Positions 41,974-50,767 of a stretch of 50,863 bases of DNA are shown one piece after another; the stretch's first letter is position 1; the number at the start of each line of letters is the position of its first letter. A program made the translations under genes and the position numbers. Origin of the DNA: Carboxylicivirga sediminis (lineage in GTDB: Bacteria > Bacteroidota > Bacteroidia > Bacteroidales > Marinilabiliaceae); contig NZ_JAGTAR010000039.1 in the NCBI RefSeq assembly GCF_018156225.1, positions 1 through 50,863 on the forward strand, written 5' to 3'. The notes under the pieces were generated by a model. The model saw only the letters and a program-made list of their open reading frames with translations. It did no database searches and was not told where the DNA came from.

Positions 41974-42002
41974 ATGAAAAAGGGAAGCTACTATTCTATT
42001 GA
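41769..42002 (+). CDS. Possible small protein of 77 aa (TTG start)
   Basis: An open frame in the otherwise stop-rich gap would encode a 77-aa basic protein with an aromatic, hydrophobic C-terminal half (RYYLAPNSDIIAYFALLL, then RVWYEKGKLLFY) that could form a membrane helix. It begins with TTG and overlaps the amidohydrolase start by 29 nt in another frame. I know no homologue; the aromatic-rich composition is protein-like, but chance is a real alternative. Confidence 0.22.
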   Translation: MKAIKLLNIIVHLPTISQAPYLSLLTQLLRKQPPSEPQYYETSVFKSRYYLAPNSDIIAYFALLLRVWYEKGKLLFY

Positions 42003-43008
42003 GGATTTTTATTCAATCAACAAAATCGACAGTCATCTGCATTACTACAGTGCTAATGATGCCTTTCTCAGGCTTGCACAAAGCTGTAACATGAAGCTGG
42101 TTTCAATCAATGTAGATTTCCGGGAAACCGAATGGATGCCACTTGAAGAGCAAAAGCGGATTGCCCGACTGCACAGGCTTAATTTCCCAAACCACTACTT
42201 TTTTATTGGAGCCATCCCTCTGGGCGACCCAATTAGCACCACTATGATTAAAGCTGCCTGCCATCAGATAGATACAGAAAGAGAAAGCGGGGCCATTGGT
42301 GCTAAAATATGGAAGAATGTTGGGATGAAGCTACAATACAACAACGAACTTGTCATGATTGACAATCCGGTATTTCACCCTTTACTATACCATCTGAGTA
42401 AAGCAAAAACACCTTTACTTGGCCATTTTGGTGAGCCACTCAACTGTTGGTTACCAATTGATGAAATGACGGTTGAATCGGACAAACGCTACTATGCCGG
42501 CCACCCAGAGTTTCATATGTATTTGCAACCCCATATGCCTTCGCATGCACAGCACATTGCTGCCAGTGATCAGATGCTCAGCAATAACCAACAACTTAGT
42601 TTCGTAGGTGCACACCTTGGCAGCAGTGAATATAGCATTGATGAAATTTCAAAGCGATTGGACGCTTATCCCAATATGCAGATGGATTTAGCTGAACGAG
42701 TGTGTCATTTACAGCACCAGGCCGTCAAGGATCATGATAAAGTACGCAACTTTATGATTAAATATCAGGACAGGCTATTGTATGGCTCTGACATAGTATT
42801 TACAGACAATAAAAGCGAGCAGGAGCAGCTGGAAGAAGTCAAGCGGCGTTGGCTATCCCAATGGCGTTTCTTTACACAGGACGACGAACAAACCACCTGG
42901 CAGGTTAATGGTTCATTTAAAGGACTGAGCCTTCCGAAAGAGGTCATTGACAAGCTATACTACCACAATGCCTGCAACACTTACCCCCGCATTCAAACCA
43001 ATGCTTGA
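41974..43008 (+). CDS. Amidohydrolase-2-family metal-dependent hydrolase
   Basis: This 344-aa TIM-barrel hydrolase of the ACMSD-like amidohydrolase group has the metal motif D-S-H-L-H (KIDSHLHYY, about 17-25), later metal or substrate histidines in LLGHFGEP (about 148-155) and FVGAHLGSSEY (about 211-221), and the conserved YGSDIVF aspartate (about 268-274). It is cytosolic, and a purine-rich AAGGG lies ahead of the ATG. Substrates in this family range from carboxylated aromatics to sugar lactones, and none can be assigned. It overlaps or abuts the dihydrouridine synthase gene. Confidence 0.82.
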   Translation: MKKGSYYSIEDFYSINKIDSHLHYYSANDAFLRLAQSCNMKLVSINVDFRETEWMPLEEQKRIARLHRLNFPNHYFFIGAIPLGDPISTTMIKAACHQIDTERESGAIGAKIWKNVGMKLQYNNELVMIDNPVFHPLLYHLSKAKTPLLGHFGEPLNCWLPIDEMTVESDKRYYAGHPEFHMYLQPHMPSHAQHIAASDQMLSNNQQLSFVGAHLGSSEYSIDEISKRLDAYPNMQMDLAERVCHLQHQAVKDHDKVRNFMIKYQDRLLYGSDIVFTDNKSEQEQLEEVKRRWLSQWRFFTQDDEQTTWQVNGSFKGLSLPKEVIDKLYYHNACNTYPRIQTNA

Positions 43009-43015
43009 TGACGCG

Positions 43016-43945
43016 ATGAAAATATACATGGCTCCTCTACAGAGCTATACTACTGGCTTTTACCGCCTTGCACATGCTCGCACATATGGTAAAATGGATA
43101 AGTATTTCACCCCGTTTTTTGAAGAAAACAAGGAGGGTACAAAAGGCCTTGATCTCTATCCCGAACTATCGGAAAAATACAATAAGGATTTACACTGTAT
43201 TCCCCAGGTAGCCACCAACCAAGCTGACTTTTTAATCAATTTTGCCCGACAGGCAAAGGAAATTGACTACCAGGAAATAAACATCAACATGGGTTGCCCC
43301 TTCCCCATGCTGGTCAAACGTCAACGGGGAGGTGGTATACTTAAGCACCCCGAACTGATTCAAGAAATGCTCGAAAGCTACTTCACACAAGGCATTGATG
43401 TAAAGGTATCGGTTAAAATGCGAATGGGCACCGACTCGCCCGAACAAGGCAAAAGCATCGTAAAGATCTTAAATAATTACCCTCTGGAAGAACTAATCAT
43501 CCACCCAAGACTGGTAACTCAAAAATACAATGGACAGCCAGACTGGCAAGCCTTTGGCGAATTGTGTGAACTAAGCCATCATAAAATAATTGCCAATGGC
43601 GACATTACTTCGAAAGACACTGCCAATACCATTATTGAAAATTTTCCAGGAATCAATGGCATCATGATTGGGCGCGGATTGCTAATACAACCAGAATTAC
43701 CATTCGCAATCCGAGGAATACAATACGACCAGCCTATCCTGTTTGATTTTCACGATCACTACTTCAGGTTAATACTCCAGTACTACCAGGACTGGAACAG
43801 AAGTTTTAATTTCCTCCAGAACTTTTGGCACTATCCGCTGCAAACCAGCCAAAACTTAAAAAGACTGTACCGACAGCTCAAAAAGCACAATAAGCCAGAC
43901 AGCTATCAACTGTGGCTAACAACAGTAAAAAAGAGCATTTTATAA
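43016..43945 (+). CDS. tRNA-dihydrouridine synthase
   Basis: I choose the ATG at 43016 (309 aa) since MKIYMAPLQSYTTGFYR is the normal Dus start; in-frame ATGs at 42947 and 43001 lie inside the preceding gene. Dus enzymes reduce uridine to dihydrouridine in the tRNA D-loop with FMN and NADPH. Motifs seen: NINMGCPFPM with the catalytic cysteine, RQRGGGILKHPEL, the FMN-binding VKMRMGTD, IIHPRLVTQKYNG and NGDITS...IMIGRGLL. The C-terminal helical domain is present. The association with the amidohydrolase gene appears to be positional only. Confidence 0.92.
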   Translation: MKIYMAPLQSYTTGFYRLAHARTYGKMDKYFTPFFEENKEGTKGLDLYPELSEKYNKDLHCIPQVATNQADFLINFARQAKEIDYQEININMGCPFPMLVKRQRGGGILKHPELIQEMLESYFTQGIDVKVSVKMRMGTDSPEQGKSIVKILNNYPLEELIIHPRLVTQKYNGQPDWQAFGELCELSHHKIIANGDITSKDTANTIIENFPGINGIMIGRGLLIQPELPFAIRGIQYDQPILFDFHDHYFRLILQYYQDWNRSFNFLQNFWHYPLQTSQNLKRLYRQLKKHNKPDSYQLWLTTVKKSIL

Positions 43946-44008
43946 TAGACATACGGCACCGCTTTGGCATTGCATGATAAAGCTCAAACTAGTTTCTTGT
44001 AAAAATGG

Positions 44009-44016
44009 TACATTTG
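44009..44016 (+). promoter_or_regulatory. -7 element for the SIS-hexomutase-isochorismatase operon
   Basis: TACATTTG matches TAnnTTTG and sits 19 nt ahead of the ATG. No TTTG is seen at the -33 distance, so the promoter may need an activator. Confidence 0.55.
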
Positions 44017-44035
44017 TATCTTAAAAATTACAACC

Positions 44036-44650
44036 ATGGTTTTAGAAGAAATTAAAAATATATTACAACACGAAGCACAAGCCGTTAGTAATATTCCTGC
44101 TACCGAAGACTTTATCAATGCCGTTAATCTCATTCATGAATATGTACACCAAAAAGGTGGTAAATTAATCACTTCAGGAATGGGGAAAGCGGGTCAGATA
44201 GCCATTAACATGGCCACGACCTTCAGCTCAACAGGAACACCCTCATGCTTTTTACACCCGAGTGAAGCACAGCATGGCGACCTGGGAATTGTACAGGAAA
44301 ATGATGTACTTCTGATGATATCCAACTCGGGCAAAACCAGGGAAATTATTGAATTAATTGATCTGGCCCGTGGCTTACGCCCCAACATCCCTATCGTGGT
44401 GATAACCAGCAATACCGAATCAGTACTTGCTAAAGAGGCCAATGTATGCATCAGCACCGGCAACCCTAAAGAAGTATGCATTTTAGGTCTAACCCCAACC
44501 ACCTCCACCACTACAATGACAGTTATTGGAGACGTGCTGGTTGTGCTCTTGATGAAGAAAATCAATTTCTCAAATACCGACTATGCTAAACGCCATCACG
44601 GTGGCTACCTTGGACATAAATCACGCGAAGCTGCAGGATTAAACAAATAA
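44036..44650 (+). CDS. SIS-domain sugar-phosphate isomerase (arabinose-5-phosphate isomerase-like, no CBS domains)
   Basis: This 204-aa protein has the SIS fold with ITSGMGKAGQIA, FLHPSEAQHGDLG (hallmark of KdsD/GutQ arabinose-5-phosphate isomerases) and ISNSGKTREI, then LGLTPTTSTT. The C-terminal tandem CBS domains of E. coli KdsD are missing; stand-alone versions are known in Bacteroides. Likely reaction: ribulose-5-phosphate to arabinose-5-phosphate for KDO synthesis, or a related ketose-aldose isomerisation. It is the first gene of an operon with a hexomutase (2-nt gap) and an isochorismatase-like hydrolase. Confidence 0.85.
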   Translation: MVLEEIKNILQHEAQAVSNIPATEDFINAVNLIHEYVHQKGGKLITSGMGKAGQIAINMATTFSSTGTPSCFLHPSEAQHGDLGIVQENDVLLMISNSGKTREIIELIDLARGLRPNIPIVVITSNTESVLAKEANVCISTGNPKEVCILGLTPTTSTTTMTVIGDVLVVLLMKKINFSNTDYAKRHHGGYLGHKSREAAGLNK

Positions 44651-44652
44651 AT

Positions 44653-46176
44653 ATGGATTTCAACTGGAAACAACTTCAAAACGGTTCTGACATAAGGGGC
44701 GTTGCCCTGACTGGCATTGCCGGTCAGGAAGTGAACCTGGACACAAATATAGTAGCCCAGCTTGGTAAAGCCTTTTACCACTGGATAAAACAAAAGAACA
44801 GTGATACAAAAACAATCAAAGTAGCCGTTGGGATGGATTCGCGCTTATCGGGTCCGGATTTAAAAGCCGCTTTTATAGAAGCCTTGGTTAACTCAGGGGC
44901 TGAAGTACTTGACTGTGACATGGCCTCAACACCTGCTATGTTTATGACAACGGTTACAGAGCCTTACCTGGCGCATGGAGCTGTTATGCTAACGGCCAGT
45001 CACCTGCCCTTTAACCGTAACGGCCTTAAATTCTTTACACCACAGGGTGGTTTAGAAAAGCAGGATATCGCTGACATTTTAGCCATTGCAGAAGTTGGTA
45101 ACACAACGGATTCTGGCAAAAAAGGGACTTTAAGCGAAGTTGACTTTATCGATGTATATTCCAAGCTGTTGGTAGAGAAAATACGTAAAGAAGTCAACTC
45201 AAAAGAAAACTACGATAAGCCACTAACAGGATTTAAACTAACTGTTGATGCCGGAAACGGTGCAGGGGGGTTTTATGCACACAGGGTACTCGAAGTACTG
45301 GGAGCCAATGTGAGCAGCAGCCAGTTTCTGGAGCCTGATGGCCGCTTCCCTAATCATGTTCCCAATCCGGAAGATGGTATAGCCATGAAATCCATTTGCG
45401 ATGCGGTAAAAGCTAACAATAGTGACCTGGGAATTATCTTTGATACAGATGTTGACCGGGCTGCAATAGTAGATGAAAAAGGTAATCCTATTAACCGTAA
45501 CGAGCTGGTGGCCCTTTCGGCAGCCATTGTTAACGAAGAGCACCCGGGAGCCACAGTAGTTACCGATTCTATTACTTCCGATGGTTTGGCCTGGTTCATC
45601 AACGAAGAATTAAAAGCCAGACACCATCGCTTTAAACGTGGTTACAAAAATGTGATTAACGAAGCCATTCGTTTGAATGAGCAGGGAGAAGAGTCGTGGC
45701 TGGCCATTGAAACATCAGGCCATGCCGCATTGAAGGAAAATTACTTTTTAGATGATGGTGCCTACCTGGTAACCAAGTGCATTATTAAAATGGCGCAGCT
45801 AAAGACTGATGGCAAGTCATTAACATCATTAATTGAGAAGCTGCCTGTTCCGGCCGAAAGCAAGGAATTCAGGATTAACATCAAAGCGGCAGACTTTAAG
45901 GCCTACGGCGAAAAAGTAATTAGTGAACTGGGACATCTGGCCGCCTCCAGGAATGGCTGGGAACTGGCTCCCAACAACTACGAAGGAGTACGGGTTAGTA
46001 TCAGTACCAACGGCACCAAAGGATGGTTCTTATTACGTTTGTCGTTACACGACCCGGTTATTCCTTTAAACATTGAGTCGGACAACGAAGGAGGTGTTGA
46101 ACAGATTGCCTGCCAACTGCTTTCGTTTTTCGAGAATTTTAGCGAACTGGATTTACAATCATTAATAAACAGATAA
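44653..46176 (+). CDS. Phosphomannomutase/phosphoglucomutase
   Basis: This 507-aa alpha-D-phosphohexomutase has the phosphoserine loop TAS116HLPFNRNGLKFF (the family TASHNP/TASHLP), the metal-binding DTDVDRAA (about 262-269), the sugar-binding loop (ETSGHAAL, about 352) and a C-terminal phosphate-binding domain with SISTNGTKGWFLLR. All four domains are present. It interconverts hexose 1- and 6-phosphates for surface polysaccharide precursors. It follows the SIS isomerase by 2 nt and precedes the isochorismatase-like gene by 1 nt. Confidence 0.92.
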   Translation: MDFNWKQLQNGSDIRGVALTGIAGQEVNLDTNIVAQLGKAFYHWIKQKNSDTKTIKVAVGMDSRLSGPDLKAAFIEALVNSGAEVLDCDMASTPAMFMTTVTEPYLAHGAVMLTASHLPFNRNGLKFFTPQGGLEKQDIADILAIAEVGNTTDSGKKGTLSEVDFIDVYSKLLVEKIRKEVNSKENYDKPLTGFKLTVDAGNGAGGFYAHRVLEVLGANVSSSQFLEPDGRFPNHVPNPEDGIAMKSICDAVKANNSDLGIIFDTDVDRAAIVDEKGNPINRNELVALSAAIVNEEHPGATVVTDSITSDGLAWFINEELKARHHRFKRGYKNVINEAIRLNEQGEESWLAIETSGHAALKENYFLDDGAYLVTKCIIKMAQLKTDGKSLTSLIEKLPVPAESKEFRINIKAADFKAYGEKVISELGHLAASRNGWELAPNNYEGVRVSISTNGTKGWFLLRLSLHDPVIPLNIESDNEGGVEQIACQLLSFFENFSELDLQSLINR

Positions 46177-46177
46177 G

Positions 46178-46720
46178 ATGAGACTTTTAAAAGAAAATGC
46201 AATTGGTGTAGTTGTTGATATTCAAGAACGCTTGTTTCCCCATATTGATAAGCATGAACAATTGGAAGCCAACACTAAAATACTCATCCAGGGCATGAAA
46301 GCGCTAAATATCCCATTTCTGGTAACCGAACAGTACAAGAAGGGACTTGGCGAAACAATTGAGGGGATTAAAGCATTGGTGCAGGACGATCCACATTTTG
46401 AGAAAATGGCCTTTAGCTGTTGTGATGATCCTAAATTTATGGAAGCACTTGAAACCAGCTCTAAACGCACAGTGATATTGGCCGGCATGGAATCACACAT
46501 TTGTATGCTGCAAACAGCCATTGATTTGCGAGAAAGGGGCTTTACGCCTGTTATCGTTGAAGATTGTGTTAGTTCACGTACACCCGAGAATAAGCGCATG
46601 GGCATTGAGCGCCTGAAGCAGGAAGGCGTTATCGTTACCAGCTACGAATCAATTCTATTTGAATTGTGCCGCGTTTCAGGTTCCGATGCATTTAAGACCA
46701 TCAGCAAATTGGTGAAATAA
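46178..46720 (+). CDS. Isochorismatase-family cysteine hydrolase (YcaC-like)
   Basis: This 180-aa alpha/beta hydrolase-like protein has the D-K-C catalytic triad: D14 in VVDIQERLF, K77 in HFEKMAFS and C109 in AGMESHICMLQTA. The length and the ESHICMLQTAIDL motif fit the YcaC/nicotinamidase-like branch, which hydrolyses amide or ester bonds. The substrate is unknown. It is the last gene of the operon starting at the SIS isomerase and ends at a strong terminator. Confidence 0.9.
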   Translation: MRLLKENAIGVVVDIQERLFPHIDKHEQLEANTKILIQGMKALNIPFLVTEQYKKGLGETIEGIKALVQDDPHFEKMAFSCCDDPKFMEALETSSKRTVILAGMESHICMLQTAIDLRERGFTPVIVEDCVSSRTPENKRMGIERLKQEGVIVTSYESILFELCRVSGSDAFKTISKLVK

Positions 46721-46740
46721 AAGAATTTACATATTTTGCG

Positions 46741-46770
46741 AGCCACCTTAGGATTAAGGTGGCTTTTTTG
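46741..46770 (+). terminator. Terminator of the SIS-hexomutase-isochorismatase operon
   Basis: A perfect 10-bp stem AGCCACCTTA (46741-46750) / TAAGGTGGCT (46755-46764) with a GGAT loop is followed by TTTTT. Confidence 0.93.
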
Positions 46771-46792
46771 TGACTAGTTGGAAAGTAGAGCA

Positions 46793-47749
46793 ATGGGAAT
46801 GAGACGAGTATTTGGTATTGGGGAAACAGTTTTGGACATCATCTTTAAAGATCTTCAACCAATAGCAGCCAAAGCAGGCGGTAGCGCATTAAACACACTG
46901 GTATCATTGGCACGGGTAGATGCACAGGTTAGTTTTATTACTGAAATCGGGTGCGATAAGGTGGGCGATAACATCATGCAGTTTTTAAACGACAACCAGC
47001 TGAACACCGAGTATGTCTGCCGTTTCACCAATGGCAAGTCAGCATTGGCTCTGGCCTATCTGAATGACAATAATGATGCAGAATACGAATTTTTCAAAGA
47101 CTACCCGCAGCAGCGTCTACAAGGCATCATTCCGGATTTCAGCTCAGGCGACATTGTTATCTTCGGCTCCTATTTTGGCTTAAATCCGGCCATTCGCCCT
47201 CGCCTGCTTGAATATTTGCATGTAGCCAAACAACAAGGAGCCATCATTATTTATGATCCTAATTTCAGGCAGCACCATCTGAGCAACCGAGAACAGCTAC
47301 TACCTGTTATCGAAGAGAACTTTCAGTTGGCTGATCTGGTAAGGGGTAGCGACGAAGACTTTCAGAACATTTATAAGACAACCAATCCAACAGAAGTATA
47401 TGCCCGGGTTGCTGCGCATTGTTCCAACCTGGTGATAACAGCAGGTGCCAAAGGTGTGTATACCTTCAGTGCGGGTTTTCACAGACATTTTAAAGTGCCT
47501 ATCATCAATCCGGTCAGCACCATTGGTGCGGGTGATAATTTCAATGCCGGCATCATTAAATCTATGCTCGACTTTGATATCAACAAGGTTGACACTTTAG
47601 TCATCTCCCCTCAGGACTGGCTGCACATTGCGGCTTATGGTATTGAGTTTTCGTCAGAAGTATGTATGCGCATCGATAATTACATCGACACGCATGTAAA
47701 AAGCTCCTTAGAGGCAAAAATTAAACAGCGAATTAATTCACCAAACTAA
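46793..47749 (+). CDS. PfkB-family carbohydrate kinase
   Basis: I use the ATG at 46793 (a second ATG six bases later is equally possible; an upstream TTG adds five codons). The roughly 318-aa ribokinase-like fold has the first PfkB motif region (AGGSALNTLVSLARVDAQVSFITEIGCDKVG) and the second with the catalytic aspartate, STIGAGDNFNAG (about 246-257), plus IYDPNFR. It phosphorylates a sugar or nucleoside, fructokinase-like by general look, but the substrate is not assigned. The gene follows the terminator at 46741 by only a few bases and converges on the XylF-like gene. Confidence 0.88.
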   Translation: MGMRRVFGIGETVLDIIFKDLQPIAAKAGGSALNTLVSLARVDAQVSFITEIGCDKVGDNIMQFLNDNQLNTEYVCRFTNGKSALALAYLNDNNDAEYEFFKDYPQQRLQGIIPDFSSGDIVIFGSYFGLNPAIRPRLLEYLHVAKQQGAIIIYDPNFRQHHLSNREQLLPVIEENFQLADLVRGSDEDFQNIYKTTNPTEVYARVAAHCSNLVITAGAKGVYTFSAGFHRHFKVPIINPVSTIGAGDNFNAGIIKSMLDFDINKVDTLVISPQDWLHIAAYGIEFSSEVCMRIDNYIDTHVKSSLEAKIKQRINSPN

Positions 47750-47777
47750 TGCGGTTCACCTTTAGGTCAAATCCGGA

Positions 47778-48782
47778 TTAATAAATCTGTTCTCTTGTGT
47801 AGAACTGAGCTTCTTCAATCAAAACCTTTTCAAGATTCCCCTTAGTTATGGATACGGATGGTATTTTAACCGTTGGCACATCGCGCTGCCCATTATTAAC
47901 CATCGCATTGGCCATTTGCTTTGCTTTGCGTTCGTTTTTGACCAACTCAATCAGCAACTCAGCCGCTTTGGTAGCTGCATCTTTTAAAGGGTGAAAGGCA
48001 GTCATTTGCTGCTTGCCAGCTAACACGTTTTTAGCGCCTTCTATGGTTGCATCCTGCCCGGTTATAAAAACCGGCTTATCACTACCATACTTTTCCAGAA
48101 CATCAATACAGCTATTGGCAATACCATCAAAACCTGCAAAAATCATATCGGGCACTTCACCTGTATAAGAGAGATATTGCTCAAGCTCAAAAGCAGCATT
48201 TTCACCACTCCAGTCTTCAATATAAGTCACATATTTCAACTCAATATTACCAGATTCAATATGTGGCTGCAGGTATTTCTTGATAGAGGCCATGAGCTCA
48301 ACTGCATTTCGATCATATTTATCTCCACCTAAAATAACAGCATCACCCGACGGCTTCACTTTTATAATCTCGTCAACCATTATCTTACCAAGCACATCAT
48401 TATCTCCCGACACAAAAAAATCGAGGTCGCTATTTTTAATTAATCGATTATAGGCCATTACCTTTACACCGCGCTCATTTCCTTCACGCACAATAGCAGC
48501 AGCAGTATTGGCATTAACTGCAATTATAGCCAGTCCATCAACACCCTTATCAAACAACTCAATGGCCTTTTGATATTGAATGGCAGCATCCCCATTACCA
48601 TGCTCCACATACACCTTTACATTATGTTTTTCAGCATATTCTTTGAAGTAGCCAGCTTCTCTGACATAACGATCAGTTATGGGAGATGAATATATAAATC
48701 CAAGCTTAATTCCATTATCTGATTGGCAAGCTGATAACATCGTAACAACCAGCAGTCCAATTAACCATTTTATGTTGCGCAT
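47778..48782 (-). CDS. XylF-like sugar-binding lipoprotein (periplasmic binding protein type I)
   Basis: This 334-aa lipoprotein has the lipobox LSAC with Cys19 and a type I periplasmic-binding fold. XylF-like features are LGFIYSSPITDRY, IIAVNANTAAAIVREGNERGVKVMAYNRLI, FFVSGDNDVLGKIMVDEI, ILGGDKYDRNAVELMASI, FAGFDGIANSCIDVLEKYG and FITGQDATIEGAKNVLAGKQQMTAFHPLKDAA. No ABC ATPase or permease gene is adjacent. Instead a methyl-accepting chemotaxis gene diverges from it, so it may serve as a sensor rather than a transporter component. Confidence 0.88.
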   Translation of the reverse strand: MRNIKWLIGLLVVTMLSACQSDNGIKLGFIYSSPITDRYVREAGYFKEYAEKHNVKVYVEHGNGDAAIQYQKAIELFDKGVDGLAIIAVNANTAAAIVREGNERGVKVMAYNRLIKNSDLDFFVSGDNDVLGKIMVDEIIKVKPSGDAVILGGDKYDRNAVELMASIKKYLQPHIESGNIELKYVTYIEDWSGENAAFELEQYLSYTGEVPDMIFAGFDGIANSCIDVLEKYGSDKPVFITGQDATIEGAKNVLAGKQQMTAFHPLKDAATKAAELLIELVKNERKAKQMANAMVNNGQRDVPTVKIPSVSITKGNLEKVLIEEAQFYTREQIY

Positions 48783-48907
48783 ACTAATATTAAGTTTTTA
48801 TCACAGGTTTGAACGATAAAAGTAACATTTTATCTAATTATTGTTTTCAAAACATGATTTTTTTCACATTTTTAAAGCCATATTTGCAACTAAAACAACC
48901 AACGTGT

Positions 48908-50668
48908 ATGAAGTGGAAAGATCTTAAGATCCGCGCCAAGATAGGAAGCGGGTTTGCCTTGATAATGTCAATAGTTATCATTTTAAGCGTTGTAATGCTC
49001 TATAACCTAAGCAATGTAAACAACGGTATTCAGGAGCTTAAATCAACTTATATACCTATTGTCAGAGAAGCAGGCAAGCTCGATAGATACTGGCACGAGA
49101 CCAGGGAGTTCGCCAGAAGCTATGACTTTACCGGCAATGCATATTTTAAGTCAAGAGCAGAAAAGAGCTTTTCGAAAATGACTTTAGCGCTTGATGAATT
49201 GCAGAATACGCTCAATAACGACCTTGCGATAATGACATCTGCAGGCGTTGATATTGAATTATTAGTGCAACAAACAAAGCTTTATGATCAAACCACTAAA
49301 GCCTACTACGATATCTTCATAAAAGCAAGTAAAGATAAAAGCAGTTACCTGAGTGCATTAGATGAGCTTAGGTCTGCAACAAGTTTTAATGCGAAATCCG
49401 CGCTTCATCAACTTTCTTCAATTGCACTGGAAATTTATCAGCAAGAATCTGTCCAGAATTACTTTAATATTAAAGATACTGAAGAAGACTTCAATACTAT
49501 CAAGACGGAAATTACAAATAGAACCTATAGCAGTACTGACAAAGAAATAATTGATAATACCATCAATGCTTTGGATGCATACATGAGCTCTTTACGCCAG
49601 CTTAAAACTGCCGAGCTAAAGCAGTTTGAACTATCCAAGAGTATTATGTGGGAAGTTGGCGCAACAGCCGATGTAGGTTTGGATATGATGATGAAAATGG
49701 GAGATGAAAGTGCCGACATCATTTCGATACAAAGGCAAATCCTTTTTATTGCCATCATTGTCATCATTCTTTTATGGTTAAGTTTGGTATTATTCTTATC
49801 AAAAGCCATTGCCAAGCCTGTTGAGGACAGCATTATACTGGCCGAACAACTGGCCAAAGGGGATTTATCAGTTCAATTTAAAGCCAATAGCAAAGACGAA
49901 GTAGGTAAACTGGCTGCCGCCTTAAATTCAATGGTGACCAACCTGAAAGACATGGTTTCGCAAATAAGTGAGAGTGCTAAGCAAATTGTTAATGCCAGTG
50001 CACAACTTAACCTTGGAGCTACCGAGCTATCTGACGGAGCCACCCAACAAGCCTCCTCGGCCGAAGAGGTATCATCGTCTATGGAAGAAATGTTTGCAAA
50101 TATTCAGCAAAACACCGATAACTCGAGAACCACTGAACAAATTGCCAGCGAAGCATCCAAAGGCATCACTGACAGTAACAAGGCCTCAAAAGTAGCCAGT
50201 GAGTACATTGAACAGATTGCAGAAAAAATCAATGTCATCAGTGACATTGCCATGCAAACAAATATCCTGTCGCTTAATGCCGCTGTTGAAGCAGCCAGGG
50301 CCGGCCAGGAAGGACGTGGATTTGCAGTAGTAGCCAGTGAGGTTCGTAAGTTGGCCGAACGCAGTCAGCAGGCAGCCAATGAAATAACCACAGCCTCTGC
50401 CGATACACTGGAATCGTCGCGTATTGCCACCCAAAAGCTGGATATCATCACTCCAGAAATTGAAAAAACAGCGGTACTTGTTAAAGAAATTTCTACCGCA
50501 TCTATGGAGCAGCTAAGCGGTGTTGAGCAAATCAACAGCGCCCTGCAGCAACTCAACCAGATTACTCAGCGCAATGCTGCTAATGCTGATGAAATAAGCA
50601 GTGCAGCCCAGTCATTAGAGCAGCTATCGCACCAGCTTGAAGAGGCAGTTTCCGTTTTTAATCAGTAA
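48908..50668 (+). CDS. Methyl-accepting chemotaxis protein
   Basis: The start is placed at the ATG at 48908 (586 aa), which begins [18 protein letters not shown], the normal MCP signal-anchor; the frame is open 33 codons upstream. A membrane helix lies at about 11-32, a helical sensory domain follows (about 33-270, four-helix-bundle type), then a second helix (about 275-297), HAMP (about 298-350) and the signalling domain with the conserved hairpin tip [40 protein letters not shown]. There is no C-terminal CheR-docking pentapeptide (it ends SVFNQ). It diverges from the XylF-like lipoprotein gene, a plausible ligand-binding partner. Confidence 0.93.
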   Translation: MKWKDLKIRAKIGSGFALIMSIVIILSVVMLYNLSNVNNGIQELKSTYIPIVREAGKLDRYWHETREFARSYDFTGNAYFKSRAEKSFSKMTLALDELQNTLNNDLAIMTSAGVDIELLVQQTKLYDQTTKAYYDIFIKASKDKSSYLSALDELRSATSFNAKSALHQLSSIALEIYQQESVQNYFNIKDTEEDFNTIKTEITNRTYSSTDKEIIDNTINALDAYMSSLRQLKTAELKQFELSKSIMWEVGATADVGLDMMMKMGDESADIISIQRQILFIAIIVIILLWLSLVLFLSKAIAKPVEDSIILAEQLAKGDLSVQFKANSKDEVGKLAAALNSMVTNLKDMVSQISESAKQIVNASAQLNLGATELSDGATQQASSAEEVSSSMEEMFANIQQNTDNSRTTEQIASEASKGITDSNKASKVASEYIEQIAEKINVISDIAMQTNILSLNAAVEAARAGQEGRGFAVVASEVRKLAERSQQAANEITTASADTLESSRIATQKLDIITPEIEKTAVLVKEISTASMEQLSGVEQINSALQQLNQITQRNAANADEISSAAQSLEQLSHQLEEAVSVFNQ

Positions 50669-50690
50669 TTAATACGTAAAACATAGTGTA

Positions 50691-50722
50691 AGCCACCTGC
50701 GATTGCCGGTGGCTTTTTTTTT
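50691..50722 (+). terminator. Terminator of the chemotaxis gene
   Basis: AGCCACC (50691-50697) pairs with GGTGGCT (50708-50714). Inner GC/GC pairs extend the stem beyond one mismatch to a GATT loop, and a run of nine T follows. Confidence 0.93.
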
Positions 50723-50767
50723 GTAAACTTTATAGGGTAATCAATAGAAACAAATTAATTCAACAGG

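Noticed and set aside
42947-43015. Earlier start for the dihydrouridine synthase
   Set aside because: It would overlap the amidohydrolase gene and add residues before the conserved MKIYMAPLQ start of the family.
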